Shown: positions 46,127-55,206 of the stretch, one piece after another
Layout: the number at the start of each line of letters is the position of its first letter
How positions within the stretch are numbered: the stretch's first letter is position 1
Assembly: GCA_002148405.1 (NCBI GenBank)
Contig: MUGG01000029.1
Coordinates: 1 to 64,000, forward strand
Length of the DNA stretch: 64,000 bases
Reading direction: 5' to 3'
From: Alkalinema sp. CACIAM 70d
Lineage (GTDB): Bacteria > Cyanobacteriota > Cyanobacteriia > Leptolyngbyales > Leptolyngbyaceae
Notes under the pieces: generated by a model
The model's database searches: none
What the model was told of the DNA's origin: nothing
Seen by the model: only the letters and a program-made list of their open reading frames with translations
Position numbers and translations under genes: made by a program

Positions 46127-46567
46127 CTAGGTTGTTTGTAAATGGGTTTGTTGGATGGTTGTAATGGCTTCCAATAACTGAAACAACCGGAGCGGTTTTT
46201 TTAAACAGGCGGTAGCGCCTAATTGTAAGCACTGTTGGTGATTCGTCTCATCAATCTCGGCAGTTAGAAAAATGAAAGGAACCTGAGCCAGAGTCGGATC
46301 ATTGCGGATGGCTTTGAGTACCCCGTAGCCGTCCATTTCTGGCATATTGATATCACAGATAATCAAGTCAGGTTGGTGTCGATTGGCAAGTTTCAATCCC
46401 TGAATTCCATTTTCAGCAGAGATGGGCGAAAACCCCATATCGGTCAAAATTTCGGCTAAAATAGCGCGAAATTTTTCGTCATCATCAATCAAAAGGACAG
46501 TTTGAATCACAAACGCATCGTTTGTAGTTGTCTGGTCTGTAGTCACCTGGTTTGGAGTCACCTGCAT
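46127..46567 (-). CDS. Single-domain response regulator
   Basis: 146 residues from ATG 46567 (a GTG lies four codons upstream). A lone receiver domain: VLLIDDDEKFRAILAEILTD (acidic pocket), DLIICDINMPEMDGYGVLKA (phospho-Asp), FIFLTAEIDE (Thr) and CLKKPLRLFQLLEAI (Lys). A Thr/Gln-rich N-terminal segment precedes it. No output domain is present, so it acts by phosphorelay or protein contact. It is flanked by the multi-domain regulator and the six-PAS kinase, which makes them likely partners. Confidence 0.9.
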   Translation of the reverse strand: MQVTPNQVTTDQTTTNDAFVIQTVLLIDDDEKFRAILAEILTDMGFSPISAENGIQGLKLANRHQPDLIICDINMPEMDGYGVLKAIRNDPTLAQVPFIFLTAEIDETNHQQCLQLGATACLKKPLRLFQLLEAITTIQQTHLQTT

Positions 46568-46942
46568 GATAGAGTTCACGATCCTAGCTCAACCACTCTC
46601 ATCACAATTCAGTTCAATGATGAATCATTAATTCAAGATGGCACATCGCCCAGTTGCATTACCCAGTTGATTGATCCAATTGCAACATCTGCTGCCAATC
46701 AGCCACCTGCGATCGCATTTACTGTAGATCTTAGGGTAATCATAGCTCTAAAAAGTTAGGAAATAGTGAGGTTTTGAGTTTTGTCCCCATGTTGTTGCCT
46801 AATAGTTTCCTATGCAGCCTAAGGGTTTCCTATGCAACAGTTGCGATGGGAAATGGAATTGACGGAGGGGATAAACTCCAGTTGAGGTACTCTCCCCTCG
46901 CCTATCATAGGACAAGGACTTCAGACAGAAGAGCTTGTGGCC
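46568..46942. other. Gap upstream of the six-PAS kinase
   Basis: No gene found. GTTTCCTATGCA occurs twice at 46803-46814 and 46823-46834 (20-bp period), about 110 bp before the kinase gene; it could be a regulator-binding pair. Confidence 0.4.
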
Positions 46943-49900
46943 ATGTCCCAGCAACCCCTCCCCCGCCCACCCTTTGAAACCCTGATTGAATCTGCCCACC
47001 AGCGGCTTGCCAATTTGTTGCACCGGGTACAACTGCTGGAACGGGGGGGGGAAATGACGAACTTGGTCATGGAAACAGTGGGGGATGTTTCAATTGCCCT
47101 AGAGGAACTGGAAATACTGGCCCAGCAATTACGGCAGCACAATCAGGAATTAGTTCAGGCTCGACAGTCTATTGAACAGGAGAGACAACGCTATCAGGAT
47201 TTGTTCAACTTTGCTCCTGATGGTTATCTCGTGACGGATGAATTCGGTTCGATTCGGGAAGTGAACCAAGCGACTGCTGAGTTATTACAGGTTTATCCGG
47301 AAGATTTAATCGATCGATCGTTGATCACCTTTATACACCCAGCCGACTCAGCGATTTACGATCGCGTCTTTCAGCAATTGTGGCAAGTGGGACAAGTTCG
47401 GGGCTGTGAGTTACGAATTTGTCATGTGGCTAGTGAGCATGGCAATCCGATCGCAAATCTAGTTAAAGAGCAGGTTGAACAACAGGTTGAAACCTGGGTT
47501 GAACTCAGTGTTGCAGTCATTCGCGATCGCAAGGGTGCAGGACTGACTTTGCGGTGGCTCATGCGGGACATTACCGATCGTAAACAGTTGGAATTTCAAC
47601 TGCGAGAATCCTCCATCCATCTCAGTGACATTCTCACCCATGCCAGTGCAGCCATCCTCAGTTTTCGAGGATTTACTAATAATACTTGGCATATCGATTA
47701 TTGTTCTACCGGATGTGAAGCGTTGTTTGGGTATACCTCCGATGAAATGATTGCAGATCAGACACTGTGGGGGAATCGAGTCTTGTCGGAAGATTTAGAG
47801 GCGATCGTGCCGGTCATTTTTGATAGCCTCCGCAAGTACAATGCCGGACAAGTGGACTATCGCTTTCGTCGTAAGGATGACACCGTAAAGTGGGTCAATG
47901 CCAACTTTACAGCACGGTGGGACGAGGATGAACACTGTTGGTTTGGGACAGGAGTGCTGACGGATATTACCGATCGCAAACAACTAGAATTGCAACTGAA
48001 GGACTCCACCACCAAGCTGAGCGACATTCTAGACAATGCGATCGCGTCTATTTTTCAAGTGCGGGTTTATTCTAATTTTGAGTTGAAGTACGATTATCAA
48101 TCCGTCGGTGCGGAAGCTGTATTTGGCTACACAGTGGAAGAACTGATGGCCGACAATTATCTGTGGATGTCGCGGGTGCATCCTGAAGATTGGCAAAACT
48201 GTTTGGTTCCCGGTTTTCAGGATGTGTTTGCGGAGCGATCGAATACGATCGAATACCGCCTATATCGTAAAGATGGTGTGCTGCGCTGGCTAACGGTGAC
48301 CTTTGCCTCCCGTCGAGATGAAGCAGCCGATTGTTGGATTGTGACTGGAATCAGTACCGACATCACGGATTTTAAAGAAGCTGAAGCTGCCCTCAAAAAA
48401 AGTGAAGCGTTGTATCGCACCTTCGCTAGTAATTTTCCCAATGGTGGGGTTTTCTTGTTTGATACGGATCTTCGCTTTACGTTAGCTGATGGCTTGGGCC
48501 TTGCTGAAGCGGGATTGTCTAAAGAACAGTTAGAAGGCAAAACGATTTGGGAAGCGGTTCCTAGTGAAGTTGCCATGTACATTGAACCTTTTTATCGAGC
48601 GGCTTTGGCGGGTGAAACCGTAGTGACTGAAATCCCGTTCAGAGGCTTGATTTACTGGGTTTACCATTTGCCAATTACGAACGATCGTGGTGAGATTATT
48701 GCGGGCATGGTGATGACGCAGAATATTACCGATCGTAAACGGCGAGAGGAACAATTGCGGCTATTAGAATCGGTTGTGACTAACATTCATGAAGCAGTCA
48801 TTATTACGGAAGTGCTGAATGAATCTGAAGTTGAAGTCGCGGTATCCCAGCCAGACTTGTTCCTAGAAGATTCGCAGTCCCTAAAACAATCGCAGAGCGA
48901 TTCCCTAAGTAATGTCACCTTAAACAGTAATCCCTATCCGCCTCATCACCGAATTGTCTACACCAATCCTGCCTTTACAGAAATGACGGGGTATTCTGCC
49001 GCAGAGGTATTTCACCAAACGCCACGTTTTTTGCAAGGGCAACATACCGATCGCCAAGCACTATTTCAATTGCGATCAGCATTGCAATCGGGCCAACCGA
49101 CGCAACTGGAATTTATTAACTACCGCAAAGATCGATCGCAATTTTGGGCCGATCTCAGTATGGTGCCTATCCGTGATGCCCAGGATCGCGTGCATCATTG
49201 GGTATCGGTGCGGCGCGATGTCACCGATCGCAAACAGGCCGCCACTGCTTTACAGCAACTGAATGAAGCCTTGGAACAACGGGTTCAGGAACGGACTCAA
49301 GCCCTGCAAGAAAGCGAAGAACGCTTCCGTCATGCCTTTGATCATGCGATGACGGGAATTGCGTTAATGTCTCTAGAAGGGCGTTGGCTGAAGGTAAATC
49401 CTGCGCTGTGCCAACTGTTGGGCTACAGTGAGCCAGAATTGCAGCAACTCACCTGCGCCGATGTCTTGCATCCGGATGATCTCCCTTCCCATTCCCTGAT
49501 TCTGCACCAGTTACTGACCTCTGAGATCACCAGTCACCAGTCGGAACAGCGCTATCGCCATAAACAAGGCTATGACCTGTGGGTGATCCGCAGTCTTTCC
49601 TTAGTGCGGGATAGCCAAGGGCAACCGCTCTACTTTGTGAAACAAATTCTCGATATTACGGAACGGCGAGCGATCGAGCAAATGAAGGATGAATTTATCG
49701 CCATTGCCAGCCATGAACTGCGCACCCCCTTAGCTTCTATGCGAGGTTCCCTGGGCCTTGTGGCATCTGGCATTTTTGAGGATGATCCTGCAATGGCTCG
49801 GGAGTTGATTCAAGTGGCGATCGGCCAGAGCGATCGACTAACTCGCTTAGTGAATGACATGTTGGATCTCGAACGCCTAGAGGCCAAAACTGTAATTTTG

Positions 49901-50446
49901 ACCCCCCAACCCTTCCCGGTAACGGCTTTGATCCAACAGGCGATCGAAACCATCTATCCCCTTGCCGAAGAAGTTGAGATCGCCTTCAATTGGCAACCCA
50001 CTGACCTGTATGTTCAGGCTGACCCCGATCGGATTGTCCAAGTGCTGGTGAATCTCTTGGGAAATGCCATCAAGTTTTCGCCCCCCCAAACCACGATTAC
50101 GATCCGTACAAAAGCGGTTTCTCATCCCTGGCTTGTCGGTCGATTGACGACTGATCGATCGGAGGATCTACTTTCCTTGGCATCGTCGCAGCCGACGGCC
50201 TATGGCTTATTTTCCATTCGAGATCAGGGCCGAGGGATTCCTGCCGATAAGTTAGATATGATTTTTGGTCGATTTCAGCAGGTGGATTCCTCTGATTCCC
50301 GAAAGGCTGGAGGTACGGGGTTAGGATTAGCGATTTGTCAAAAAATTGTTGAGCAACATACCGGAAGAATCTGGGCTGAAAGCACTGTGGGGCAGGGCAG
50401 TACGTTTTACTTTACATTGCCCCTAGCGGCTTTAAATCTGGGCTGA
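46943..50446 (+). CDS. Sensor histidine kinase with six PAS domains
   Basis: 1167 residues from ATG 46943 (GTG 46937 is an alternative). Six PAS/PAC units are separated by ITDRK-type linkers: ~70-210, ~225-340, ~350-465, ~475-595, ~600-745 and ~785-900. A coiled coil (NEALEQRVQERTQALQESEE) precedes the last one. PAS5 carries TPRFLQGQHTD, the LOV-like strand, but with Pro where photoactive LOV domains have Cys. The transmitter has HisKA FIAIASHELRTPLASMRG (phospho-His) and HATPase NLLGNAIKFSPP, DQGRGIP and GTGLGLAICQ. There are no membrane helices, so it is cytoplasmic. A receiver gene follows at 50592. Confidence 0.9.
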   Translation: MSQQPLPRPPFETLIESAHQRLANLLHRVQLLERGGEMTNLVMETVGDVSIALEELEILAQQLRQHNQELVQARQSIEQERQRYQDLFNFAPDGYLVTDEFGSIREVNQATAELLQVYPEDLIDRSLITFIHPADSAIYDRVFQQLWQVGQVRGCELRICHVASEHGNPIANLVKEQVEQQVETWVELSVAVIRDRKGAGLTLRWLMRDITDRKQLEFQLRESSIHLSDILTHASAAILSFRGFTNNTWHIDYCSTGCEALFGYTSDEMIADQTLWGNRVLSEDLEAIVPVIFDSLRKYNAGQVDYRFRRKDDTVKWVNANFTARWDEDEHCWFGTGVLTDITDRKQLELQLKDSTTKLSDILDNAIASIFQVRVYSNFELKYDYQSVGAEAVFGYTVEELMADNYLWMSRVHPEDWQNCLVPGFQDVFAERSNTIEYRLYRKDGVLRWLTVTFASRRDEAADCWIVTGISTDITDFKEAEAALKKSEALYRTFASNFPNGGVFLFDTDLRFTLADGLGLAEAGLSKEQLEGKTIWEAVPSEVAMYIEPFYRAALAGETVVTEIPFRGLIYWVYHLPITNDRGEIIAGMVMTQNITDRKRREEQLRLLESVVTNIHEAVIITEVLNESEVEVAVSQPDLFLEDSQSLKQSQSDSLSNVTLNSNPYPPHHRIVYTNPAFTEMTGYSAAEVFHQTPRFLQGQHTDRQALFQLRSALQSGQPTQLEFINYRKDRSQFWADLSMVPIRDAQDRVHHWVSVRRDVTDRKQAATALQQLNEALEQRVQERTQALQESEERFRHAFDHAMTGIALMSLEGRWLKVNPALCQLLGYSEPELQQLTCADVLHPDDLPSHSLILHQLLTSEITSHQSEQRYRHKQGYDLWVIRSLSLVRDSQGQPLYFVKQILDITERRAIEQMKDEFIAIASHELRTPLASMRGSLGLVASGIFEDDPAMARELIQVAIGQSDRLTRLVNDMLDLERLEAKTVILTPQPFPVTALIQQAIETIYPLAEEVEIAFNWQPTDLYVQADPDRIVQVLVNLLGNAIKFSPPQTTITIRTKAVSHPWLVGRLTTDRSEDLLSLASSQPTAYGLFSIRDQGRGIPADKLDMIFGRFQQVDSSDSRKAGGTGLGLAICQKIVEQHTGRIWAESTVGQGSTFYFTLPLAALNLG

Positions 50447-50591
50447 AGCGATTAACGGCTCAATGTGTTAAATATCAGTGCATAAATTACATTTGGCGAT
50501 GCAATTTTCGTGCGTCAGTGATTACGATAGGGAAAGGGATCGGTCAATGATCTCCCAATCGCGGTCATTCCGCAGGAACCTCCTTCTTACT

Positions 50592-50990
50592 ATGTCTTCT
50601 TTATCTACCCAAACCCCTCTTCCCAAGACACTTTTAGTCATTGAGGATGAAGCCAGTCTCAGACTCGTCATTCAAATCACCTTGGAACGCTTGGGGGGTT
50701 GGATTGTGCTGACCGCTGCTTCGGGCAATGAGGGGTTACAGCAGGCCCATCGGGATCAACCGGATGCCATTTTGTTGGATGTGATGATGCCGGATATGGA
50801 TGGTCTGACTGTATTGCAGCAGTTACGATCGCAGCTGAGTACTCAAACCATTCCTGTTATTTTGCTGACTGCAAAAATCATGCCGATCGCCCCCGAAGAA
50901 CAAGCCCAGCTAGGGGTGTCTGGGATTATCGCGAAACCCTTTGATCCCTTGCAATTGTCGCAGCAAGTGTCGGAAATCCTGCATTGGTAA
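50592..50990 (+). CDS. Single-domain response regulator
   Basis: 132 residues from ATG 50592; the frame also has ATGs at 50478, 50499 and 50547, and the last has AAGGGA upstream. The receiver domain has TLLVIEDEASLRLVIQ, DAILLDVMMPDMDGLTVLQQ (phospho-Asp), VILLTAKIMP and GIIAKPFDP (Lys). There is no output domain. It directly follows the six-PAS kinase in the same direction and is its likely phosphoacceptor. Confidence 0.85.
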   Translation: MSSLSTQTPLPKTLLVIEDEASLRLVIQITLERLGGWIVLTAASGNEGLQQAHRDQPDAILLDVMMPDMDGLTVLQQLRSQLSTQTIPVILLTAKIMPIAPEEQAQLGVSGIIAKPFDPLQLSQQVSEILHW

Positions 50991-51659
50991 TGGGTTGAGG
51001 GTAATGGGTTGAGGCAGCAATAATCTGGAAAGGGCGGAAGCAGCGCAGGGTTAAATTGCGGGTTGTCCGATCGTTGCGATCGCAGAAATCGCAAGAATGT
51101 CAGGAATCGTAGCAATTTCTGGGATCACAGGGAGAGCAGAGCCTAATTTTTTTTGCGAGAGCGACATCCTTACCATTTCCTGACTTTTTGGGGCTAAGCT
51201 GAGCCAATGCAGCGTCTACAACAACTCCAATCCTCCCCCATGTCAGAGAATGTCCGCCTTAGGAGACACTCTGGCCAGCCTTCCTTCCCAATGATGTTCC
51301 CTGAGTAATCTGTTCCCTGAGTAATCTGTTCCCTGAGTAATCTGTTCCCTGAGTAATCTGTTCCCTGAGTAATGAAGAAATTGGGCTTAATCCTGGGGGA
51401 TAGGTGAGTGGTTAACCGACTGTAGAGGATCCGTTGATTATGCTTGCCATAGTGCTTGCTGTAGCGATTCATCGTCGTGATTCACCATAGTGACTGATTA
51501 TGGTGCCTTCTTATAGTTGCTAATCGTGGTAGTTCATGATGGCGACTCATTGCGGTGACTCATCGGGTAAACCATGCTGTGAGTGTAGCTGTTGTTTCAA
51601 GCGAATCTTTCCATAAGAATCTTTCAACCTTTTGAGATATACGGATACGGATTGAGGTA
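50991..51659. other. 669-bp gap with tandem repeats
   Basis: No gene is supported. The stretch contains a 16-bp tandem repeat (listed separately) and a series of degenerate GATTCATCGT / GACTCATTGC / GACTCATCGG words near 51465-51565. The promoter of the LuxR-type gene should lie near the right end. Confidence 0.5.
51297..51373. repeat. 16-bp tandem repeat, almost five units
   Basis: Unit TTCCCTGAGTAATCTG is repeated perfectly four times and a fifth time partially (13 bases). There are no spacers, so it is a simple tandem array and not a CRISPR. Confidence 0.95.
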
Positions 51660-52256
51660 ATGATGAATTACGGTTTAATCCCTTTTCAGGCGCAGCCCGA
51701 GCCTTTCGTAATGCAATTTGAAGTTCTCAATTCATTACACCTTGGCATCTTTGTTGTTTCCCCGGACTTACAACCGATTTATCTGAATGAACGGGCCCAT
51801 CATCTCTGTGAGACTTTGTTTCAATCCTCTCCTGATCGCTTACCTCAGGATATAGCAGCCGTCTGTCAGCAATTTCTGGGGTTGGAAACTCCGCAGGTGC
51901 CCTTGGTGGTTGAATATCAGCCGAGTTTGATTCAATGGGTGCGATTGCACGTTAGTTTGATGAAGTCCCGATCGCAGCAGCCGTCTTCTCTGTTGGTGGT
52001 AGTAGAGGATTGCTGTGAGGTGGAACTGCACCGGGATCAGAAAGCCTACGGTTTGACGAAGCGGGAAGCGCAGGTGTGGATGTTGCTGCGATCGCAATGT
52101 ACTTACCAGGAAATCGCGGATCAACTGAAAATTAGCTTAAACACCGTCAAGACCCATGCCAAGAATGTCTACCTCAAACGTCGGGAGTTTGTGAAGCAGC
52201 GAGCTAATAATTTGTGTCAGTTCCCAGTTGCGCCGATGTTAATGCTGGCGGAGTAA
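51660..52256 (+). CDS. PAS-like domain plus LuxR-type helix-turn-helix regulator
   Basis: 198 residues; GAGGTA lies just before ATG 51660, and a second ATG directly follows. The N-terminal ~110 residues look like a divergent PAS sensor (LGIFVVSPDLQPIYLNERAH). The C-terminal LuxR/GerE helix-turn-helix is clear: YGLTKREAQVWMLLRSQCTY, QEIADQLKISLNTVKTHAKN. It should bind DNA as a dimer; target genes and ligand are unknown. It lies downstream of the two-component block but has its own 669-bp upstream region. Confidence 0.85.
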   Translation: MMNYGLIPFQAQPEPFVMQFEVLNSLHLGIFVVSPDLQPIYLNERAHHLCETLFQSSPDRLPQDIAAVCQQFLGLETPQVPLVVEYQPSLIQWVRLHVSLMKSRSQQPSSLLVVVEDCCEVELHRDQKAYGLTKREAQVWMLLRSQCTYQEIADQLKISLNTVKTHAKNVYLKRREFVKQRANNLCQFPVAPMLMLAE

Positions 52257-52399
52257 GGTTTTAGAGGGGGGCAGTCGGGTTTGAAGATTGAATGCTGAAT
52301 TTAACGACAGAAAAGCCGCGAGAAAAGTCGCAAGTCTTGTACGATCGAGGCTTGATACTCCGTTTATTGTTTGAGTCGTTTACTTCAACCAGTCCTACC

Positions 52400-53068
52400 A
52401 TGACTTCCTCCACCGCGACTTCCTCCACAGAACCCGTTATCTACCAAGGACAATTTGGGCCGTTCACGATCGACGATCACGATCGTCAGGGAGTGCGGAT
52501 TTATCGATCGGCATTGATGGTGGCTGCGGTTTGTGTTGCGTTGGTGACAACGATTGCGCTGGTTATGCCGCAATCTTCAACCCAAGCTTGGCTGATTGCT
52601 GGGCTGTATGCGCTCTTTAGTGTTGCGCTAGGTGTTAGCTTATTCACGATTCACATTTATCTAGAAATTCTGCATCGGGCATTGCAGGCGTTTTGGGCGG
52701 TAGGTTGCATTGCGGCGATCGGCGTTGCCGTGGGGGATCCGGCCCCGTTTGCGGAGACGGTGGTACAGCATCCGTGGACGATTTTAGGGATTGGGTTTAC
52801 GTTTGCGGCGTTGACGGGGATTTACTTCAAGGAAGCTTTTTGTTTTAACCGTTTGGAGACGAAATTTCTGACGGTGATCGTTCCGACCTTACTGCTGGGG
52901 CATCTGTTGGGATTGCTGCCGATCGGGGTGGCGCAGGGATTAGCGATCGCGTGGTCGGGGTTGTTTCTTGTGTTCGCAGGTCGGAAGGCGGTGCAGGCGA
53001 TTCCGGATGATATTGGGGATAAGAGTGTGTTTGAGTACTTGCATCGGCAGAAGGCTGAGGCGCAGTAA
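52400..53068 (+). CDS. DUF2301 integral membrane protein
   Basis: 222 residues from ATG 52400; an in-frame ATG at 52292 would add 36 atypical residues. YQGQFGPFTIDDHDRQGVRI is the conserved entry segment, followed by six hydrophobic helices (ALMVAAVCVALVTTIALVMP; WLIAGLYALFSVALGVSLFT; FTFAALTGIYFKEAFCFNRL; VIVPTLLLGHLLGLLPIGVA; GLAIAWSGLFLVFAGRKAVQ). The GIYFKEAFCF loop is typical of DUF2301, a cyanobacterial family without known function. It lies 143 bp after the LuxR-type gene. Confidence 0.8.
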   Translation: MTSSTATSSTEPVIYQGQFGPFTIDDHDRQGVRIYRSALMVAAVCVALVTTIALVMPQSSTQAWLIAGLYALFSVALGVSLFTIHIYLEILHRALQAFWAVGCIAAIGVAVGDPAPFAETVVQHPWTILGIGFTFAALTGIYFKEAFCFNRLETKFLTVIVPTLLLGHLLGLLPIGVAQGLAIAWSGLFLVFAGRKAVQAIPDDIGDKSVFEYLHRQKAEAQ

Positions 53069-53124
53069 TACAGCAGTGTAACAATACAGTAGTTCTAGAT
53101 GACTCGTGGGGCCGCTGCATTTGG

Positions 53125-53161
53125 CCCTCGCCCTAAATCCCTCTTCCAGAACGGGCGAGGG
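53125..53161. repeat. REP-like hairpin between convergent genes
   Basis: Perfect 9-bp arms CCCTCGCCC and GGGCGAGGG flank a 19-base loop with CTAAATCCC, followed by ACTTTGAG. The same CTAAATCCC...GGGACTTTGA core recurs in the repeats at 10029, 18728, 58223, 58405 and 59156. It could terminate both flanking genes. Confidence 0.7.
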
Positions 53162-53174
53162 ACTTTGAGTTTGG

Positions 53175-54113
53175 TTAATCTATGGCTAGGACGCTTAGCT
53201 TGAGGGCTTGGGAGAGTTTGCCCATGAGGAAGAGTCCGGCAACGGAATTGCCAATGACATCGATCGCGGGACTGTAAATGGCGATCGCGCCTTCCTTGGG
53301 AATCACGGCAATTAATGTACCACTAACGCCGGATTTCATGGGAAGACCAATGCGAACGGCATACTCACCGGACACTTCGTACAATCCACAGGTAAACATT
53401 AATGCATTGACAATTTGTTGGTGTTGGGATTGCAGGTGTAAATGCGGTGTTGCTAACATCAGTCCTAGTTTTGCCAAATCTTCGATCGTTCCTGAAAGGC
53501 AGCAAATGTGGTTATAGGTTTCGAGGGCGAGGTTAATGTTTTCCACGTAGCCCGCTTGATAGAGGAGATTGACGATCGCGCGGTTGGCTTCGTTGGCGAG
53601 CGATCGCACCGATATCAGCATGGCTTCATCGAGCCGAAGCTGGCAGCCTGCCCGTTGGTTGAGCCATTGCCGCAGGGCTTCACAGCGTTCGGAGCCGTTA
53701 CGTCCCGGCAATAAACTTGCGAGGGTGATTGCGCCGCTGTTAATCATGGGATTGCGGGGAAAGCCTCGATCGGCGGCCAGTTGGGAGAGGGAGTGGAAGG
53801 GTTGGTCGGAGGGGCTTTTGCCAACTTTGGCAAAGACACGCTGACTGCCGAGGGTTTCCAACAGCATCAAGAGCAGAAAGGGTTTGATGACGCTCATTAG
53901 GACAAAGGGTTGGGTTTGTCCCGATCGAAACCAGCAGCCTTCTGCGGTTTGGATTTGCATCGCTAACCCCGTAATGTCGGCTTGGGCGAGGAGGGGAATG
54001 TAGTCAGGTAAGCGTCCGAGGGCGCTCTGTACTTGGGCTTCCCCAATCCAATGATGGAGGTGTGCTGGATTTAATTGCTGGAAGCGACTGGCCACATGCT
54101 TGCTCTGCCTCAT
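53175..54113 (-). CDS. glsA: Glutaminase
   Basis: 312 residues from ATG 54113 (an in-frame TTG lies 18 bp upstream). Serine-dependent beta-lactamase-like glutaminase: MSVIKPFLLLML contains the Ser-x-x-Lys catalytic pair, followed by NPMINSGAITLASLLPGRNG, NHICCLSGTIEDLAKLGLML and KSGVSGTLIAVIPKEGAIAI. It converts glutamine to glutamate and ammonia. Length and motifs match the family. It converges with the DUF2301 gene across the REP-like hairpin. Confidence 0.92.
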   Translation of the reverse strand: MRQSKHVASRFQQLNPAHLHHWIGEAQVQSALGRLPDYIPLLAQADITGLAMQIQTAEGCWFRSGQTQPFVLMSVIKPFLLLMLLETLGSQRVFAKVGKSPSDQPFHSLSQLAADRGFPRNPMINSGAITLASLLPGRNGSERCEALRQWLNQRAGCQLRLDEAMLISVRSLANEANRAIVNLLYQAGYVENINLALETYNHICCLSGTIEDLAKLGLMLATPHLHLQSQHQQIVNALMFTCGLYEVSGEYAVRIGLPMKSGVSGTLIAVIPKEGAIAIYSPAIDVIGNSVAGLFLMGKLSQALKLSVLAID

Positions 54114-54237
54114 ACCCAATTGATTGTTCAATGCTACCGATGTTCAATGCTACAGTCCAATCCGACCGAGTTCGTCTGTCTCCTACAGAGTTGTCAATTA
54201 ATTTGGTCGTTGATTTCGTGATGGATTTGCTATCAGT

Positions 54238-55182
54238 CTACAGTTTTGCCACTTTCATCAGTGCAATTTCCCACACAAGTTGCGGTTGGACGTAGGCAGA
54301 TAGGTGTTGTTTGGCTTGTTCTAAGGGTTGCAGGAGACTGAGGTTGGTGGTGCTGCGCCAGTAGGTTTGCTGGAGGTAGTCGAGGAGCCAGAGTTGGGCT
54401 TCGGTGTCGAGGGTTTTGGCGATTTGTTTGGCGATCGTGAGGGCGTCGCGCAGGCTGGTGGGGCGTTGGGTGAGGAGGGTGAGGAGGTCGGGGGGGATGG
54501 TTTGCAGTTTTTCCCATTGGGCGATCGCGTCGCCGGGGCTGCCCTGGGCGAGGTCGAGGATTTCGGGTTGGTTGAGGATGTCGGCGCGATCGGTGTGGCG
54601 GAGTACGTCGGCGACTTGGTCGGGGGAGAGGCGATAGAAGGGGATGGTTTGGCAGCGGGAGACGATGGTGGGGAGGAGGGCTTCGGGGCTGGGGGCGAGG
54701 AGGATGAGGGTGGCTTGGCCGGGTTCTTCGAGGGTTTTGAGGAGGCCGTTGGCGGCGGCTTCGGGCATGGTGTGGGCTGCCTCTAGGACGATGACCGATC
54801 GCGGGGCTTCTAGGGGGGGGCGGCTCAGGAATTGGCTGATTTCGCGGATTTGTTCTAGGCGGATGATGGGGGGTGTTTTGCGTTTGGCTCCGGCGGCTTC
54901 GGCTTCTTGGGCGGTGAGGCGTTTGCCCTGGTGGAGGTAGGTGGGTTCGACCCAGAGGAGGTCGGGGTGGTTGCGTTGTTGGATGCGGCGGGGGAGGGTG
55001 GGGGAGGGAGCGTGATGGGGGGAGAGGAGGAGTTCTAGGAAGCATTGGGCGGCGAGGCGTTTGCCGATGCCGTTGGCTCCGGTGAAGAGGTAGGCGGGGG
55101 CGATGCGATCGCGGTTGACGGCTTGGGTCAGGAGTTCGATCGCGGCGGGTTGGCCGATGAGGGATGCGAAAACGGTGGACAT
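54238..55182 (-). CDS. holB: DNA polymerase III delta-prime subunit
   Basis: 314 residues: an AAA+ clamp-loader subunit. FTGANGIGKRLAAQCFLEL is the P-loop, SVIVLEAAHTMPEAAANGLL is the Walker B/SRC-type region, KTLEEPGQATLILLAPSPEA and LPTIVSRCQTIPFYRL (SRC motif) complete the core. It joins delta and the tau/gamma subunits to load the beta clamp. GC is high with strong codon bias, as in most of the neighbourhood. The Uma2 gene ends 24 bp upstream in the same direction, so the two may be co-transcribed. Confidence 0.9.
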   Translation of the reverse strand: MSTVFASLIGQPAAIELLTQAVNRDRIAPAYLFTGANGIGKRLAAQCFLELLLSPHHAPSPTLPRRIQQRNHPDLLWVEPTYLHQGKRLTAQEAEAAGAKRKTPPIIRLEQIREISQFLSRPPLEAPRSVIVLEAAHTMPEAAANGLLKTLEEPGQATLILLAPSPEALLPTIVSRCQTIPFYRLSPDQVADVLRHTDRADILNQPEILDLAQGSPGDAIAQWEKLQTIPPDLLTLLTQRPTSLRDALTIAKQIAKTLDTEAQLWLLDYLQQTYWRSTTNLSLLQPLEQAKQHLSAYVQPQLVWEIALMKVAKL

Positions 55183-55206
55183 GCCAAGGGAACGAGGAAG
55201 ACTTCA

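Noticed and set aside
51194..51472. Minus-strand frame through the 16-bp tandem repeat (QGTDYSGN-type repeats)
   Set aside because: No start context or homology; created by the repeat.
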